Source: Companilactobacillus jidongensis (GTDB lineage: Bacteria; Bacillota; Bacilli; Lactobacillales; Lactobacillaceae). From it: a DNA stretch of 64,000 nucleotides. Both the position numbers and the translations under genes were made by a program. Below, piece after piece: positions 9,098-18,163 of the stretch (the first letter of the stretch is position 1; every line of letters begins with the position of its first letter). Under the pieces are notes generated by a model, which saw nothing but the letters and a program-made list of their open reading frames with translations, was not told where the DNA came from and made no database searches. Location of the stretch: the NCBI RefSeq assembly GCF_003946575.1, contig NZ_RHOP01000005.1, positions 143,489 to 207,488 of the forward strand. Direction: 5' to 3'.

Positions 9098-10823
9098 AAC
9101 ATTCAAACACGATACGTGGGTCAAACCATACATCAAGCAATACAGAGGTCTATTGATCACAGTCTTACTATTGGGATTAGTTACCTCGATCTGTGCTTCT
9201 GCCTTGATGTTCACATCTGGTTACACGATCGACAAAGCCGCAACACATCCAGTTAATATTTTATTGATCTATATTCCTATCCTATTAACTCGGGCCTTTG
9301 GTATCGGCCGTCCAACTTTCAAATATATTGAGCGACTAAAGAGTCACAATTGGGTCTTACGAGTTACTTCTAATTTGAGAACCCGTTTGTACACTACCTT
9401 GGAAAGTGATGCTGCCTTTTTAAATGAACACCACAAAACCGGTGACATTATGGGGCTTCTATCTGAAGATATTAGTCACTTACAGAATCTGTATTTAAGA
9501 ACTGTCTTTCCAACCGTTATTTCCTATTTACTCACTATTTTAGGATCACTAGTTTTAGGCATTTATAATCCTGCCTTTGGTTTCTTTGTTTTCTTATTAC
9601 TCGCAATTGAAGTTTTGATTGTTCCGCTCGCATCTGTTGCTGTCGAAAGTGCTAGACGTGAACGTCAAAAGCAAATCAAGGCCGATCTTTATACGAATTT
9701 AACTGATAATATCTTGGGTGCTGACGACTGGATCATTTCTGGTCGTAAAGATGATTTTAAAAATCTATCATCCAAGAATATTTCTGAATTAAATACTTCA
9801 AAAGACAAATCCAAATCATTCCGTCGGAATCGTGACTTGTTCTTACAATTGATTTTTGCCGGAATTGCCATTTGTTTTATCGTCTTCACTAATCTGACAA
9901 TGACGAATGGTCAAGCACAAGCTAATTTTGTTTCTGCCGTTGTTTTGTGTCTATTCCCATTGTCTGAGACTTTTATTCCTGTCAGCCAAGGATACGAAGA
10001 GTGGCCCGAATATCGTGACTCGATCTTGCGTCTGAACACTTTGAAACCAGTTGAGGATAATCTTCCTAAACAAGTTGAACTTGATCCGGCACAATTTTCA
10101 GATATTGAAATCAAGAATATCGACTTCGAATATGATGCTGACTCACCAATTTTAATCAAGAACTTTTCACAAGAAATTAAAAAAGGTCAAAAAGTTGCTT
10201 TGCTAGGACCCAGTGGTATCGGTAAAACTACTATTCTTCAATTGATCCTAGGAGATTTAATCCCTCAAAAAGGTAGCATTAAGGTTAACGGACACGATGT
10301 CCAAGAAATTCAAAAACATCGGGAACAAATATTCTCAGTGTTGAACCAGAAACCATTCCTGTTTAATACTAGTATTATGAATAACGTTCGTTTGGGTAAT
10401 GAAAGCAAGAGTGACTCTGAAGTAAAATCAGCGCTCGAAAAAGTTGGTTTGAAAAATCTAGTGGAATCACTACCCGATAAGTACGAAACACTCGTTGGAG
10501 AAAATGGTTCTAACTTCTCCGGAGGTGAACAAGAACGTTTGGCGCTTGCTCGTATCCTATTACAAGATGCCCCTGTTGTTCTATTAGATGAACCAACCGT
10601 TGGACTAGATCCAATTACTGAGAATGACCTCTTAACGACCTTCTTCGACGTTTTACATGACAAAACAATTATTTGGGTGACACATCACTTGCAAGGAATC
10701 GATCATGTCGATCATGTTATCTTCATGAACTCTGAAGAGATTGAAATGCAAGGTTCACCGCATGATTTATATCAAACAAATCAGCATTTTAATGAACTGT
10801 ACAAAATGGACCAAGGTCTCTAA
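9084..10823 (+). CDS. cydC: CydDC-type thiol exporter ABC subunit CydC
   Basis: 579 residues: an ABC exporter membrane domain followed by an ATPase with Walker A GPSGIGKTT near 374, signature FSGGEQERLALAR near 478 and Walker B VVLLDEPTVGLD. It partners CydD. The start overlaps the end of cydD by 14 bp; the ribosome site GAGGTGATC at 9072-9080 is an extended match to the 16S tail, so the ATG at 9084 is chosen over the GTG at 9075. The gene ends the operon just before a terminator. Confidence 0.93.
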   Translation: MNFFKTFKHDTWVKPYIKQYRGLLITVLLLGLVTSICASALMFTSGYTIDKAATHPVNILLIYIPILLTRAFGIGRPTFKYIERLKSHNWVLRVTSNLRTRLYTTLESDAAFLNEHHKTGDIMGLLSEDISHLQNLYLRTVFPTVISYLLTILGSLVLGIYNPAFGFFVFLLLAIEVLIVPLASVAVESARRERQKQIKADLYTNLTDNILGADDWIISGRKDDFKNLSSKNISELNTSKDKSKSFRRNRDLFLQLIFAGIAICFIVFTNLTMTNGQAQANFVSAVVLCLFPLSETFIPVSQGYEEWPEYRDSILRLNTLKPVEDNLPKQVELDPAQFSDIEIKNIDFEYDADSPILIKNFSQEIKKGQKVALLGPSGIGKTTILQLILGDLIPQKGSIKVNGHDVQEIQKHREQIFSVLNQKPFLFNTSIMNNVRLGNESKSDSEVKSALEKVGLKNLVESLPDKYETLVGENGSNFSGGEQERLALARILLQDAPVVLLDEPTVGLDPITENDLLTTFFDVLHDKTIIWVTHHLQGIDHVDHVIFMNSEEIEMQGSPHDLYQTNQHFNELYKMDQGL

Positions 10824-10827
10824 TCCT

Positions 10828-10855
10828 ATAACGCCTGAAGAGGTGTTATTTTTTT
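10828..10855 (+). terminator. Terminator of the cyd operon
   Basis: A 9-bp stem (ATAACGCCT with AGGTGTTAT, one G-T pair), a 4-bp loop and a T7 tract lie directly after cydC. Confidence 0.85.
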
Positions 10856-10935
10856 ATTTCCAAATAATTCTAATTTTTTGCATAATAACTGAATAGGTTG
10901 TATTATCGCTCAAAATAAGTATTGGGGTGATCAAA

Positions 10936-11145
10936 ATGTTTAAGTGGATAAACTATATCATCGTGTTTATTATCGTTGCTGCAGGCGTCATTTGGTTTAG
11001 AATGTTGTACTCTGATAACTCGTCTTTAGATATTTTTTCACTAAGCATCTTGTTTTTCGTCGCTACTTATCTAGTGATCAGATACAACAAAAAGACTAAT
11101 TACAAAAAGAACTACAATAAGCTAAAAAATCATGTTAAAAAATAA
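10936..11145 (+). CDS. Small membrane protein of unknown function
   Basis: 69 residues with two hydrophobic segments (about 3-22 and 33-50) and a strongly basic C-terminal tail rich in Lys, Asn and Tyr. No family is recognised. The site GGGGTGATC at 10924-10932 is an excellent ribosome site and places the start at 10936, not the GTG at 10927 inside that site. It sits between two strong terminators, so it is a single-gene unit; a coding role is supported mainly by the ribosome site and the membrane pattern. Confidence 0.65.
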   Translation: MFKWINYIIVFIIVAAGVIWFRMLYSDNSSLDIFSLSILFFVATYLVIRYNKKTNYKKNYNKLKNHVKK

Positions 11146-11183
11146 AACAGGCATTTATCGTTATAACGATAAATGCCTGTTTT
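11144..11183. terminator. Bidirectional terminator
   Basis: A near-perfect 40-bp palindrome flanked by A and T runs lies between the convergent small membrane protein gene and the polyprenyl synthase gene. Confidence 0.88.
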
Positions 11184-11193
11184 TGTAACGCCG

Positions 11194-12165
11194 TTATTTG
11201 ATTCGATCCAACAATTTCTTAACTACCTTTTTCAAGACCAATTTATTTTTACCATTCGGTAATCGATTTATCCGACGCAACGCATGTTGATTATAAGTTC
11301 TAGCGATATCCTTCGCTTTATCCAAATAACCATCTGTTGCAACAATATCAGCGGCTTGTTGAATCATTTCATTACTCAAATCCGTTCCAGATAAAATTGC
11401 AATAAGTTCTTTGTTCTTATCTTGTAAACCCAGAATATAAGGTAATGTATAAACACCATTTTTGAGATCTTCAAAATTTGGTTTACCAGTCGTCTGACTA
11501 TCACCAAAATCTAAAATATCATCAATAATTTGAAACGACATTCCAATGTCGTGACCAATATTCTTAGATAAACGAACAATTTTTTCATCCGCTTCACTAA
11601 TAATTGCCCCCATCTCAGTACTTAAACTGAATAACTCAGCTGTTTTGCCACTGACTTCACGAATATACATCTTTGCAGTTGCATCAACGTTATAATTGAT
11701 CAGCATTTGATCTAATTCCCCAATTAAAATCTTTTTCATACTGAGTGAGTTAATTAAAATATCTTTCTGAGCGGGTGAATATCGCGAAATCATTTCAAAA
11801 TACAAAGTAAATAAATAGTCTCCTGCATAAATAGCGTTACGCATACCATAATGTGTATGAATCGTTGGTTTACCACGTCGTAACGGTGAATCATCAATTA
11901 CGTCATCGTGAATCAAAGTCGCAACATGCAATAACTCCAACGAAGCAGCTAGCGGGATTAACTCTTCATTCTGTTTCCTGTCTGGTCCAAACGCGCTAAA
12001 TAATAGAAAAAATGCTGGCCGCAGCATCTTTCCACCCGAGGTCAAGTCATTTATCATCTGATTGATTTCGGTATTTCTAATTTTTACACTGCTATGAATA
12101 AAAGCAGTTGTCTGATCTAACTTACTATCGATACTCGGATAGTCTCTCCAAATTGAATGCGCCAT
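11194..12165 (-). CDS. Polyprenyl diphosphate synthase (menaquinone side chain type)
   Basis: 323 residues with the two aspartate-rich motifs of trans-prenyltransferases: HDDVIDDSPLRRG near residue 89 and DDILDFGDSQTTGKPNFEDL near 210. These enzymes condense IPP units onto an allylic diphosphate to build the C35-C50 tail used for menaquinone. The gene is divergent from menA across an 85-bp gap, which supports a role in quinone synthesis (heptaprenyl or longer). Product chain length cannot be read from sequence. The separate small subunit found in Bacillus (HepS) is not seen here. Confidence 0.85.
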   Translation of the reverse strand: MAHSIWRDYPSIDSKLDQTTAFIHSSVKIRNTEINQMINDLTSGGKMLRPAFFLLFSAFGPDRKQNEELIPLAASLELLHVATLIHDDVIDDSPLRRGKPTIHTHYGMRNAIYAGDYLFTLYFEMISRYSPAQKDILINSLSMKKILIGELDQMLINYNVDATAKMYIREVSGKTAELFSLSTEMGAIISEADEKIVRLSKNIGHDIGMSFQIIDDILDFGDSQTTGKPNFEDLKNGVYTLPYILGLQDKNKELIAILSGTDLSNEMIQQAADIVATDGYLDKAKDIARTYNQHALRRINRLPNGKNKLVLKKVVKKLLDRIK

Positions 12166-12249
12166 GAAATTCCTCTCACCCTATATTACTTGTAGTGTAG
12201 CTAAAACTAATTCTATAATATAGTTTATCAAATCCAAAGGAATGATTTT

Positions 12250-13164
12250 GTGAAACCGTCTGTATTTTTTGAATTAGTTGAAATAAAAGCAAAAACTGCC
12301 AGTGTCTTCCCATTCTTAATGGGAACATTGTACTCATACTATCACTGGCAGTCGATTAATGCTCTTGATTTAATTCTGTTCTTCATCGCCATGTTCTTAT
12401 TCAACATGGCAGTTGATATTAATGACAACTATTGGGACTACAAAAACGCTACTGGAGCTGAAAGCTTTCGTAGAAATACTAATGTTATCGGCGTTCATCA
12501 TCTCAATATTCATTTAATTGGTTGGATCGACTTTACCTTCACAGCCATAGCTGCACTGATTGGTATTTTCATTGTCTATCGAACTGGTCTACCGTTATTA
12601 TTGATGGGATTATTTTCTTTCGCCGTCGGATTTTTCTATGCTGGAGGACCGCACCCCATCAATCGTGGACCACTGGGAGAATTTTTCTCAGGTTTCACAA
12701 TGGGATTCGTCATCTACTTAATTGCAATTTACATCAATGTTTTCGATACTCCTGCTGCAATCCTAGATTTTAAATTTTACGGTGATATTTTATTGTCCTC
12801 ACTACTAACCGTCTTCGCAATTTCTAATCTTCTGCTTGCTAACAACATCGCTGACGAAACAGAGGATAAAACTCTTGGGCGCAAAACATTGGTCTACTAT
12901 CTTGGCAAGAATAATTCGATTTTTATTCTAAGATCACTATATGTTCTAGGTTATTTAGCACTAACTTGTTCGATCATCATTGGTTTGCTACCAAAAATGA
13001 TGTTCCTAACCTTTCTTATTACACCAATAGTTTATAAGAACACAAAAGCCTTCTGTGATGATCCCATCAAAAAGAAGACTTTCCCGTTTATTATTAAAAA
13101 TTTACTTTTGATAACTCTAACTGAAGTTGTTACTTTCTTCATCGGAGTATTACTTAACTTCTAA
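12250..13164 (+). CDS. menA: 1,4-dihydroxy-2-naphthoate polyprenyltransferase (UbiA family)
   Basis: 304 residues with about eight membrane helices. The Asn/Asp-rich prenyl diphosphate motif DINDNYWDYKNATGAE near residue 56 and the second motif NNIADETEDKTLGRKTL near 198 are those of MenA. It attaches the polyprenyl chain to DHNA, giving demethylmenaquinone for the cytochrome bd chain encoded upstream. The start is a GTG with AAAGGA eight bases ahead. Its stop is one base from the stop of the convergent ackA, with no terminator between. Confidence 0.9.
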   Translation: MKPSVFFELVEIKAKTASVFPFLMGTLYSYYHWQSINALDLILFFIAMFLFNMAVDINDNYWDYKNATGAESFRRNTNVIGVHHLNIHLIGWIDFTFTAIAALIGIFIVYRTGLPLLLMGLFSFAVGFFYAGGPHPINRGPLGEFFSGFTMGFVIYLIAIYINVFDTPAAILDFKFYGDILLSSLLTVFAISNLLLANNIADETEDKTLGRKTLVYYLGKNNSIFILRSLYVLGYLALTCSIIIGLLPKMMFLTFLITPIVYKNTKAFCDDPIKKKTFPFIIKNLLLITLTEVVTFFIGVLLNF

Positions 13165-13165
13165 A

Positions 13166-14362
13166 TTATTTATTCAACAATTGTGCAAATCCATAAGTAT
13201 CTTGCGCAATCATCAATTCTTCATCAGTAGGCACTGTGTATGCAGCAATTTTGGAATCGTCCGTTGTAATACGAACTTCTTTTCCACGTAACTTGTTGTC
13301 CTCAGTGTCTGTTTTTATGCCTAAATAACTGAATGACTCTAAAATATCTTCACGCACTTCTGGAGAATTTTCACCAACACCAGCTGTAAATGCTAAAACA
13401 TCAATACCACCCATTTCAGCAATGTATGAGCCAACATACTTAACAATACGATTACGGAAAATATCCAATGCTAATTTAGCACGTTCATTAGTATCTTGAA
13501 CAGCTTCAATATCACGCATATCAGCTGATACACCAGAAATCCCAAGTAACCCTGATTTGTGATTTAAAATTTCGATCATATCATCGATATCCGTTAAGCC
13601 AAGGTGCTTCATTAAATATGGCAAGATAGAAACATCAATATCACCACTTCTAGTACCCATTGTAATACCAGCCAGTGGGGTGAATCCCATTGAAATATCA
13701 AATGCTTTACCATTCTTAATCGCACTGATCGACGCACCACTACCTAAATGCATAACGATGACATTCTTATCTTCAATTCCACCATCGACCAATTCATTTA
13801 GTCGTTGGGCAATATAACGGTGGCTCGTACCATGAGCACCATAACGACGTGCTTTGAATTCTTTGTAGTCGTTTAAATCAACACTGTACAAATAATTAAC
13901 TTCTGGAATATCAGCAAAAAATGATGAATCAAAGACAGCTACCTGAATAGCCTTTGGAACTAATTTTTTAAACACATCGATGTAATAAGCCTCAATTTTG
14001 TTGTGCAATGGAGCATATTCTGACAATTGAAGAATCTTATTAAGATTTTCTTCGGTAACGATTTCAGACTTCTTGAATTCTTCTCCACCAGCAACGACAC
14101 GATGGCCAAATGCTACAATATCTTCGAATCTTTGAATGATATCTCTATCTTTTAAAGCATCAAGAACTGACAGCACCGCAATCTCATTCGACTCGATAGC
14201 TTCTTCATGTTCAAACTTCTCACCGTTATACTTGAGTTTGAAAACTGATTTAGGCGAACCCAAACGATCGATCATACCTGATGCAATTGTCTTCTTCTCA
14301 GGCATTTCGAACAGCTTCCACTTCAAAGTTGAACTCCCTGCATTTATGGCCATTATCTTCAT
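13166..14362 (-). CDS. ackA: Acetate kinase
   Basis: 398 residues, the normal length. It interconverts acetyl phosphate plus ADP with acetate plus ATP, the last ATP-yielding step of heterofermentative or aerobic acetate formation. Family signatures include NAGSSTLKWKLFEMPEK at the N-terminus, HLGSGASI, TMGTRSGDID and the C-terminal FTAGVGENSPEVRE. An open frame extends upstream to 14425, but GGGAG eight bases ahead of 14362 and the family start MKIMAINAGSS fix the start there. No catabolite-responsive element matching consensus was seen in the 138-bp divergent gap to the next gene. Confidence 0.97.
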   Translation of the reverse strand: MKIMAINAGSSTLKWKLFEMPEKKTIASGMIDRLGSPKSVFKLKYNGEKFEHEEAIESNEIAVLSVLDALKDRDIIQRFEDIVAFGHRVVAGGEEFKKSEIVTEENLNKILQLSEYAPLHNKIEAYYIDVFKKLVPKAIQVAVFDSSFFADIPEVNYLYSVDLNDYKEFKARRYGAHGTSHRYIAQRLNELVDGGIEDKNVIVMHLGSGASISAIKNGKAFDISMGFTPLAGITMGTRSGDIDVSILPYLMKHLGLTDIDDMIEILNHKSGLLGISGVSADMRDIEAVQDTNERAKLALDIFRNRIVKYVGSYIAEMGGIDVLAFTAGVGENSPEVREDILESFSYLGIKTDTEDNKLRGKEVRITTDDSKIAAYTVPTDEELMIAQDTYGFAQLLNK

Positions 14363-14500
14363 ACATAAATCTCCCTTATTTTTGATGTTAACATTTAGCT
14401 CAAGTGGTAGCTTGATAGGCTTCACAACAGCTTTACACCACTTTAAAAAAATGCTACTCTTTAGTAACTATTATAAGTCAATTGTTGGGGGAATTCATTC

Positions 14501-16441
14501 GTGAAATTTTTAGATATATTACGCAAGATAGATGCAGATCCAGAGAAGAGCGCTCCAAGTACTGATACCGCTTCCTCTAAGGCACCTCAAGAAAATTCGT
14601 CAACCGACGAAAAAAGTCAAAATACTGACCAAAAAAATGAAGTTGTCGAAGAAAAAGCAGAGGAAAAAGAACAACTTCCTGTAACAACTCATGACAAACG
14701 TGTCAATATTGAAGAGCAAATGGACCAACTTTCACACCACTACGCTCAACTACGTAACGATCTAAAAACAAATCTTTTCTCAGAAAAAGATGAACATGAG
14801 ACTAAAAAAGATACTCTTGATAATTATTTAGGTACCCTCAAACGTGATCAAAAGGAATCAAATGAAAAACTAGCTGACATTAAGGCTCAAAACGACGACG
14901 CCGAAACAGAACGTCTAGCTGGAGTTCATGCTGATCAAAAAGAACAAAACGAATTACTAGATAATTTCAAAACACAACAACAAGAATTATCCGATAAAAT
15001 TTCCGACAACCAATCAAAACTAAGCAATGCGCAAGATGAATTGACTAAGAATGAACAGTCTGAAGCTGACATGTCCTCTTCTATCAAGGAAGAAAAAGAC
15101 CTTCAAAAGATGATGGTCCTTATGGAAGAACAAAAGAAGTCGATCGATAAATTATACAAAGAACGCGAAGATATTCAATCTAAGATCAATGACATCAAAG
15201 CTACAATCGATTCACTTCAAACAGAGCTTGATGAAACTAATAAAAATATTAATGGCACCAGTTCCAACATTGATATGTTGAAGTCAAAAGCTAATCAAAT
15301 TGAAGATAAAATCAAAAATGACCGTAATTATCGTATTGAAACAAAAGCTGGTCTTGAGAGACACCTTCAAAGCCTAGCTGACGAACGCGAAAAGATCGAA
15401 TCTGAATTAGAAGAAGTTAATGGTAACATTGACTACCTCGGAAAATACATTAAGGATGTCTTCCATTCAGCTTATTTGGTCCGTGACGTCTACTTGGATA
15501 AAGATAAAGATTATTATGTAACGGCCGATTCCTTCGAAACCGAATCACAACAACGTGATGTCTTCGATATGGTTCAATTCCTGGAAGCTAAACTACAAAA
15601 GCCCGTTACATTAGTTTCAACTTTCTACAACAATCACTTAAATGAATTAGTTGATCATAACGCTAAGCTAGCTAAAGTACACATTCCAAATGTTGTCAGC
15701 TTATTCGACCAACTTCAAGCCAGTCCTAATCCAACTGATAAGACGGTTGAAATCCCAGAAAATGACGGTTGGGTAACTAGGACTGACGTCAAATCACATG
15801 ACACTGTTATTTATGACCAAGGCAATACTTTGTTAATGACAGTTGAATATGACAACACTAATGATGATAAAAAAATCGATCGTATCAATTACTACAAGAA
15901 CGATCAAGTTGTTAAAGCTAATATTTATAATGCTGCTGGACAATTGTCATCAGTTCAAAACTTCAACAAAGAAAAAGTTCTTACAGAACAAAACTTCTAT
16001 CGAACAGATGGATCAATTGTCCTAACAATTATCTTTGAAGACAGCAAACCAACAAGTTACCAATTATTCGATAAGAATGGCTTACTAGAACACGACTTTA
16101 ACAGCAAAGCTGAACTTATCACTTGGTGGCTCGAAAGTATCTCACCTGATACTCAAAATGCTATCTTTGTCGGAAGTATTGACGATCAACTCTATCAATT
16201 GATTATCAAAGAGGACAAATTGGATAGTGACCAAACAATCTCACTACTTCAAAATGTATCTGACAATATTGAAAATGTAATCAAGTCACTTGATAAGAAC
16301 CAAGACGTAACAAACATCTTAGTCCAATTCAGCAAAGACCTTCACGCTATTGAAAGTGAAACAAATCGCGATATCAGTGTGAGTGTTATTAGAACTTCTA
16401 ACAGTAGCAACCTTGCATTACCTGAATCACTAGAAATATAA
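14501..16441 (+). CDS. Large coiled-coil protein with C-terminal beta-rich region, function unknown
   Basis: 646 residues, no signal peptide and no membrane segment. Residues 15-65 are low-complexity and acidic; about 65-320 form an almost uninterrupted charged coiled coil (heptads such as LSDKISDNQSKLSNAQDEL); about 435-560 consist of repeated short beta-type units (DRINYYKNDQVVKANIYNAA, LTEQNFYRTDGSIVLTIIFE). These resemble the beta-meander found in front of some bacterial GT-B glycosyltransferases (DUF1975-type), but no catalytic GT domain follows. The start is GTG with GGGGGA eight bases ahead. A glycosyltransferase gene follows after a terminator. I cannot name a function. Confidence 0.8.
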   Translation: MKFLDILRKIDADPEKSAPSTDTASSKAPQENSSTDEKSQNTDQKNEVVEEKAEEKEQLPVTTHDKRVNIEEQMDQLSHHYAQLRNDLKTNLFSEKDEHETKKDTLDNYLGTLKRDQKESNEKLADIKAQNDDAETERLAGVHADQKEQNELLDNFKTQQQELSDKISDNQSKLSNAQDELTKNEQSEADMSSSIKEEKDLQKMMVLMEEQKKSIDKLYKEREDIQSKINDIKATIDSLQTELDETNKNINGTSSNIDMLKSKANQIEDKIKNDRNYRIETKAGLERHLQSLADEREKIESELEEVNGNIDYLGKYIKDVFHSAYLVRDVYLDKDKDYYVTADSFETESQQRDVFDMVQFLEAKLQKPVTLVSTFYNNHLNELVDHNAKLAKVHIPNVVSLFDQLQASPNPTDKTVEIPENDGWVTRTDVKSHDTVIYDQGNTLLMTVEYDNTNDDKKIDRINYYKNDQVVKANIYNAAGQLSSVQNFNKEKVLTEQNFYRTDGSIVLTIIFEDSKPTSYQLFDKNGLLEHDFNSKAELITWWLESISPDTQNAIFVGSIDDQLYQLIIKEDKLDSDQTISLLQNVSDNIENVIKSLDKNQDVTNILVQFSKDLHAIESETNRDISVSVIRTSNSSNLALPESLEI

Positions 16442-16454
16442 TAGTAATATGATG

Positions 16455-16484
16455 GGTACTCATCCGTTTGAGTACCTTTTTTTT
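16455..16484 (+). terminator. Rho-independent terminator
   Basis: An 8-bp stem GGTACTCA/TGAGTACC with a 6-base loop is followed by T8. Confidence 0.88.
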
Positions 16485-16512
16485 AATCAAACCTAGGAAA
16501 GTGAATAAGAAT

Positions 16513-17445
16513 ATGAAAACCATATCCGTAATTGTGCCCTGTTATAACGAAGAAGAAACAATCAATTTATATTATGACGCTATGACTAAGGTTAAAAATG
16601 ATAGTAATAAATTCAAATTTGAATATTGGTTTGTGGACGACGGCTCAAGGGATAAAACTTATCCGGTACTAAAAGAACTACAAGCTGCCCATCCTGACGA
16701 AGTACACTATATTACTTTCTCAAGAAACTTCGGTAAGGAATCAGCTCTCTATGCTGGTCTCAACGCTGTTACTGGCGACTATGTCGCCGTTATGGATGTC
16801 GACCTACAGGATCCACCAGAAATGCTTGATGAGATGTTTGATATGCTAGAAACAGATGAATACGACTGTGTTGGAACCGCCAGAATGGATCGTGACGGCG
16901 AAAATCCAATTATTTCTTTCTTTTCAAATGGCTTCTACGGTGTCATCAATAAAATGTCACAAACAAAGATCATCCCTGGTGCTCGTGATTATCGACTAAT
17001 GACACGTCAAATGGTCGATGCAATTCTATCAATGACTGAATACAATCGTTTCTCAAAAGGTATCTTCAGTTGGGTCGGCTTCAGAACTAAATATTTACCA
17101 TACAAGAATCGTGAACGTGTTGCTGGTACTACTTCTTGGAACTTCTGGAAACTACTCAAATACGCTATAACCGGCATCATCGATTTCACTGAACGTCCAC
17201 TGATGTTTGCCACTTGGATGGGAATATTTTTCTCCGGCGTTTCCGTCCTCGCTATTATTGGAATTATCATTCGTAAATTGATTTATCCACTTAGCAGTGT
17301 TACTGGTTGGGCCTCGATGGTCTCGATCATCCTCTTGATTGGTGGAATACAATTATTAAGTATTGGTATCTTGGGAGAATATATCGGTAAGATCTTCTTA
17401 GAGGTCAAAAAGCGTCCGATTTATATCATAAGAGAGAAAAAATAA
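16513..17445 (+). CDS. Family 2 glycosyltransferase, GtrB/DPM1-like, membrane anchored
   Basis: 310 residues. The N-terminal GT-A domain begins ISVIVPCYNEEETI and carries the metal-binding MDVDLQDPPEM near residue 98; two hydrophobic helices close the protein (about 230-255 and 265-290). Such enzymes move a sugar from a nucleotide donor to undecaprenyl phosphate at the inner face of the membrane, for wall polymer or teichoic acid decoration. The frame opens earlier at 16468 inside the terminator, so the ATG at 16513 behind AGGAAAG is preferred. The sugar is not predictable. Confidence 0.88.
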   Translation: MKTISVIVPCYNEEETINLYYDAMTKVKNDSNKFKFEYWFVDDGSRDKTYPVLKELQAAHPDEVHYITFSRNFGKESALYAGLNAVTGDYVAVMDVDLQDPPEMLDEMFDMLETDEYDCVGTARMDRDGENPIISFFSNGFYGVINKMSQTKIIPGARDYRLMTRQMVDAILSMTEYNRFSKGIFSWVGFRTKYLPYKNRERVAGTTSWNFWKLLKYAITGIIDFTERPLMFATWMGIFFSGVSVLAIIGIIIRKLIYPLSSVTGWASMVSIILLIGGIQLLSIGILGEYIGKIFLEVKKRPIYIIREKK

Positions 17446-17474
17446 AGACCAAATTTGTGGTCTTTATTTTTTTT
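17441..17474 (+). terminator. Rho-independent terminator
   Basis: An 11-bp stem AATAAAGACCA/TGGTCTTTATT has a 6-base loop and a long T tract; its left arm covers the glycosyltransferase stop codon. Confidence 0.88.
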
Positions 17475-17488
17475 ATCGAAATATCTTA

Positions 17489-17502
17489 TTATCATATGAT
17501 AA
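17489..17502. promoter_or_regulatory. 14-bp palindrome, probable operator of the downstream TetR
   Basis: TTATCATATGATAA is a perfect palindrome about 30 bp before a TATAAT box (17531-17536). Thirteen of its 14 bases also occur upstream of cydA at 4833-4846. Autoregulation by the TetR gene at 17568 is the simplest reading. Confidence 0.5.
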
Positions 17503-17567
17503 CTGACACAAAAATTAAGTCACAATAGGCTATAATGGAAACAATGAACATGAGGACGGATAAAAAA

Positions 17568-18155
17568 ATGAATTCACGTGATAAACAAGCGGAAAACACC
17601 AAGAATGCAATCTTGCGAGTAGCCGCTAAAGACTTCTTATCTCAAGGATATCAAGCTACATCTACTAGAAAAATTGCTCAAGAGTTGAACATCACTCAAC
17701 CAAATATGTACCATTACTACAAGAATAAGAAAGTTCTATACGTCAAAGCTATCGAACACGAGGTCGGCGGATTCAGTGAAAAATTGTATGCTGAATATAA
17801 TCGTAGCAAGGATCTCCCCTTTGATGAAATGTTGACAACTATTTCGACATTCATGGTTGAGAACTTCAAACTTAATCTTTTCATGTTGCGACATGATTTG
17901 GATACTGTTTTTACTGACGAAGAAAAAAAAGAAATCAGTAAGAATTGGGACGGCGGTTACTACAAAGTACTATTCAATATTTTCCAAGCACACAAGAACG
18001 AACTTAGATCTGATCTATCGATCCCTGTTCAAGTAGGAACTTTTTTGACAATGCTTGTACCTTATATCGAGTATAGCGAAGCTCGTCGCAAACGAAATAT
18101 CGCCAATTTGAATACTATGATCAAGATTTTTCTTCACGGTATCAAAAAAGAATAG
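17568..18155 (+). CDS. TetR/AcrR family transcriptional regulator
   Basis: 195 residues. An N-terminal helix-turn-helix (ILRVAAKDFLSQGYQATSTR, then LNITQPNMYHYYKNKKVLY) is followed by an all-helical ligand domain. The frame allows ATGs at 17535, 17544, 17550 and 17568; the first overlaps a good TATAAT promoter box, and GAGGACGGA sits before the last, so 17568 is chosen. It is eight bases upstream of, and surely cotranscribed with, a cation/proton antiporter, whose expression it probably represses. A perfect palindrome at 17489-17502 is the likely binding site. Confidence 0.85.
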   Translation: MNSRDKQAENTKNAILRVAAKDFLSQGYQATSTRKIAQELNITQPNMYHYYKNKKVLYVKAIEHEVGGFSEKLYAEYNRSKDLPFDEMLTTISTFMVENFKLNLFMLRHDLDTVFTDEEKKEISKNWDGGYYKVLFNIFQAHKNELRSDLSIPVQVGTFLTMLVPYIEYSEARRKRNIANLNTMIKIFLHGIKKE

Positions 18156-18163
18156 GAGTACAA

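Noticed and set aside
14363..14500. Catabolite-responsive element before ackA
   Set aside because: No stretch fits TGWAANCGNTNWCA closely enough.
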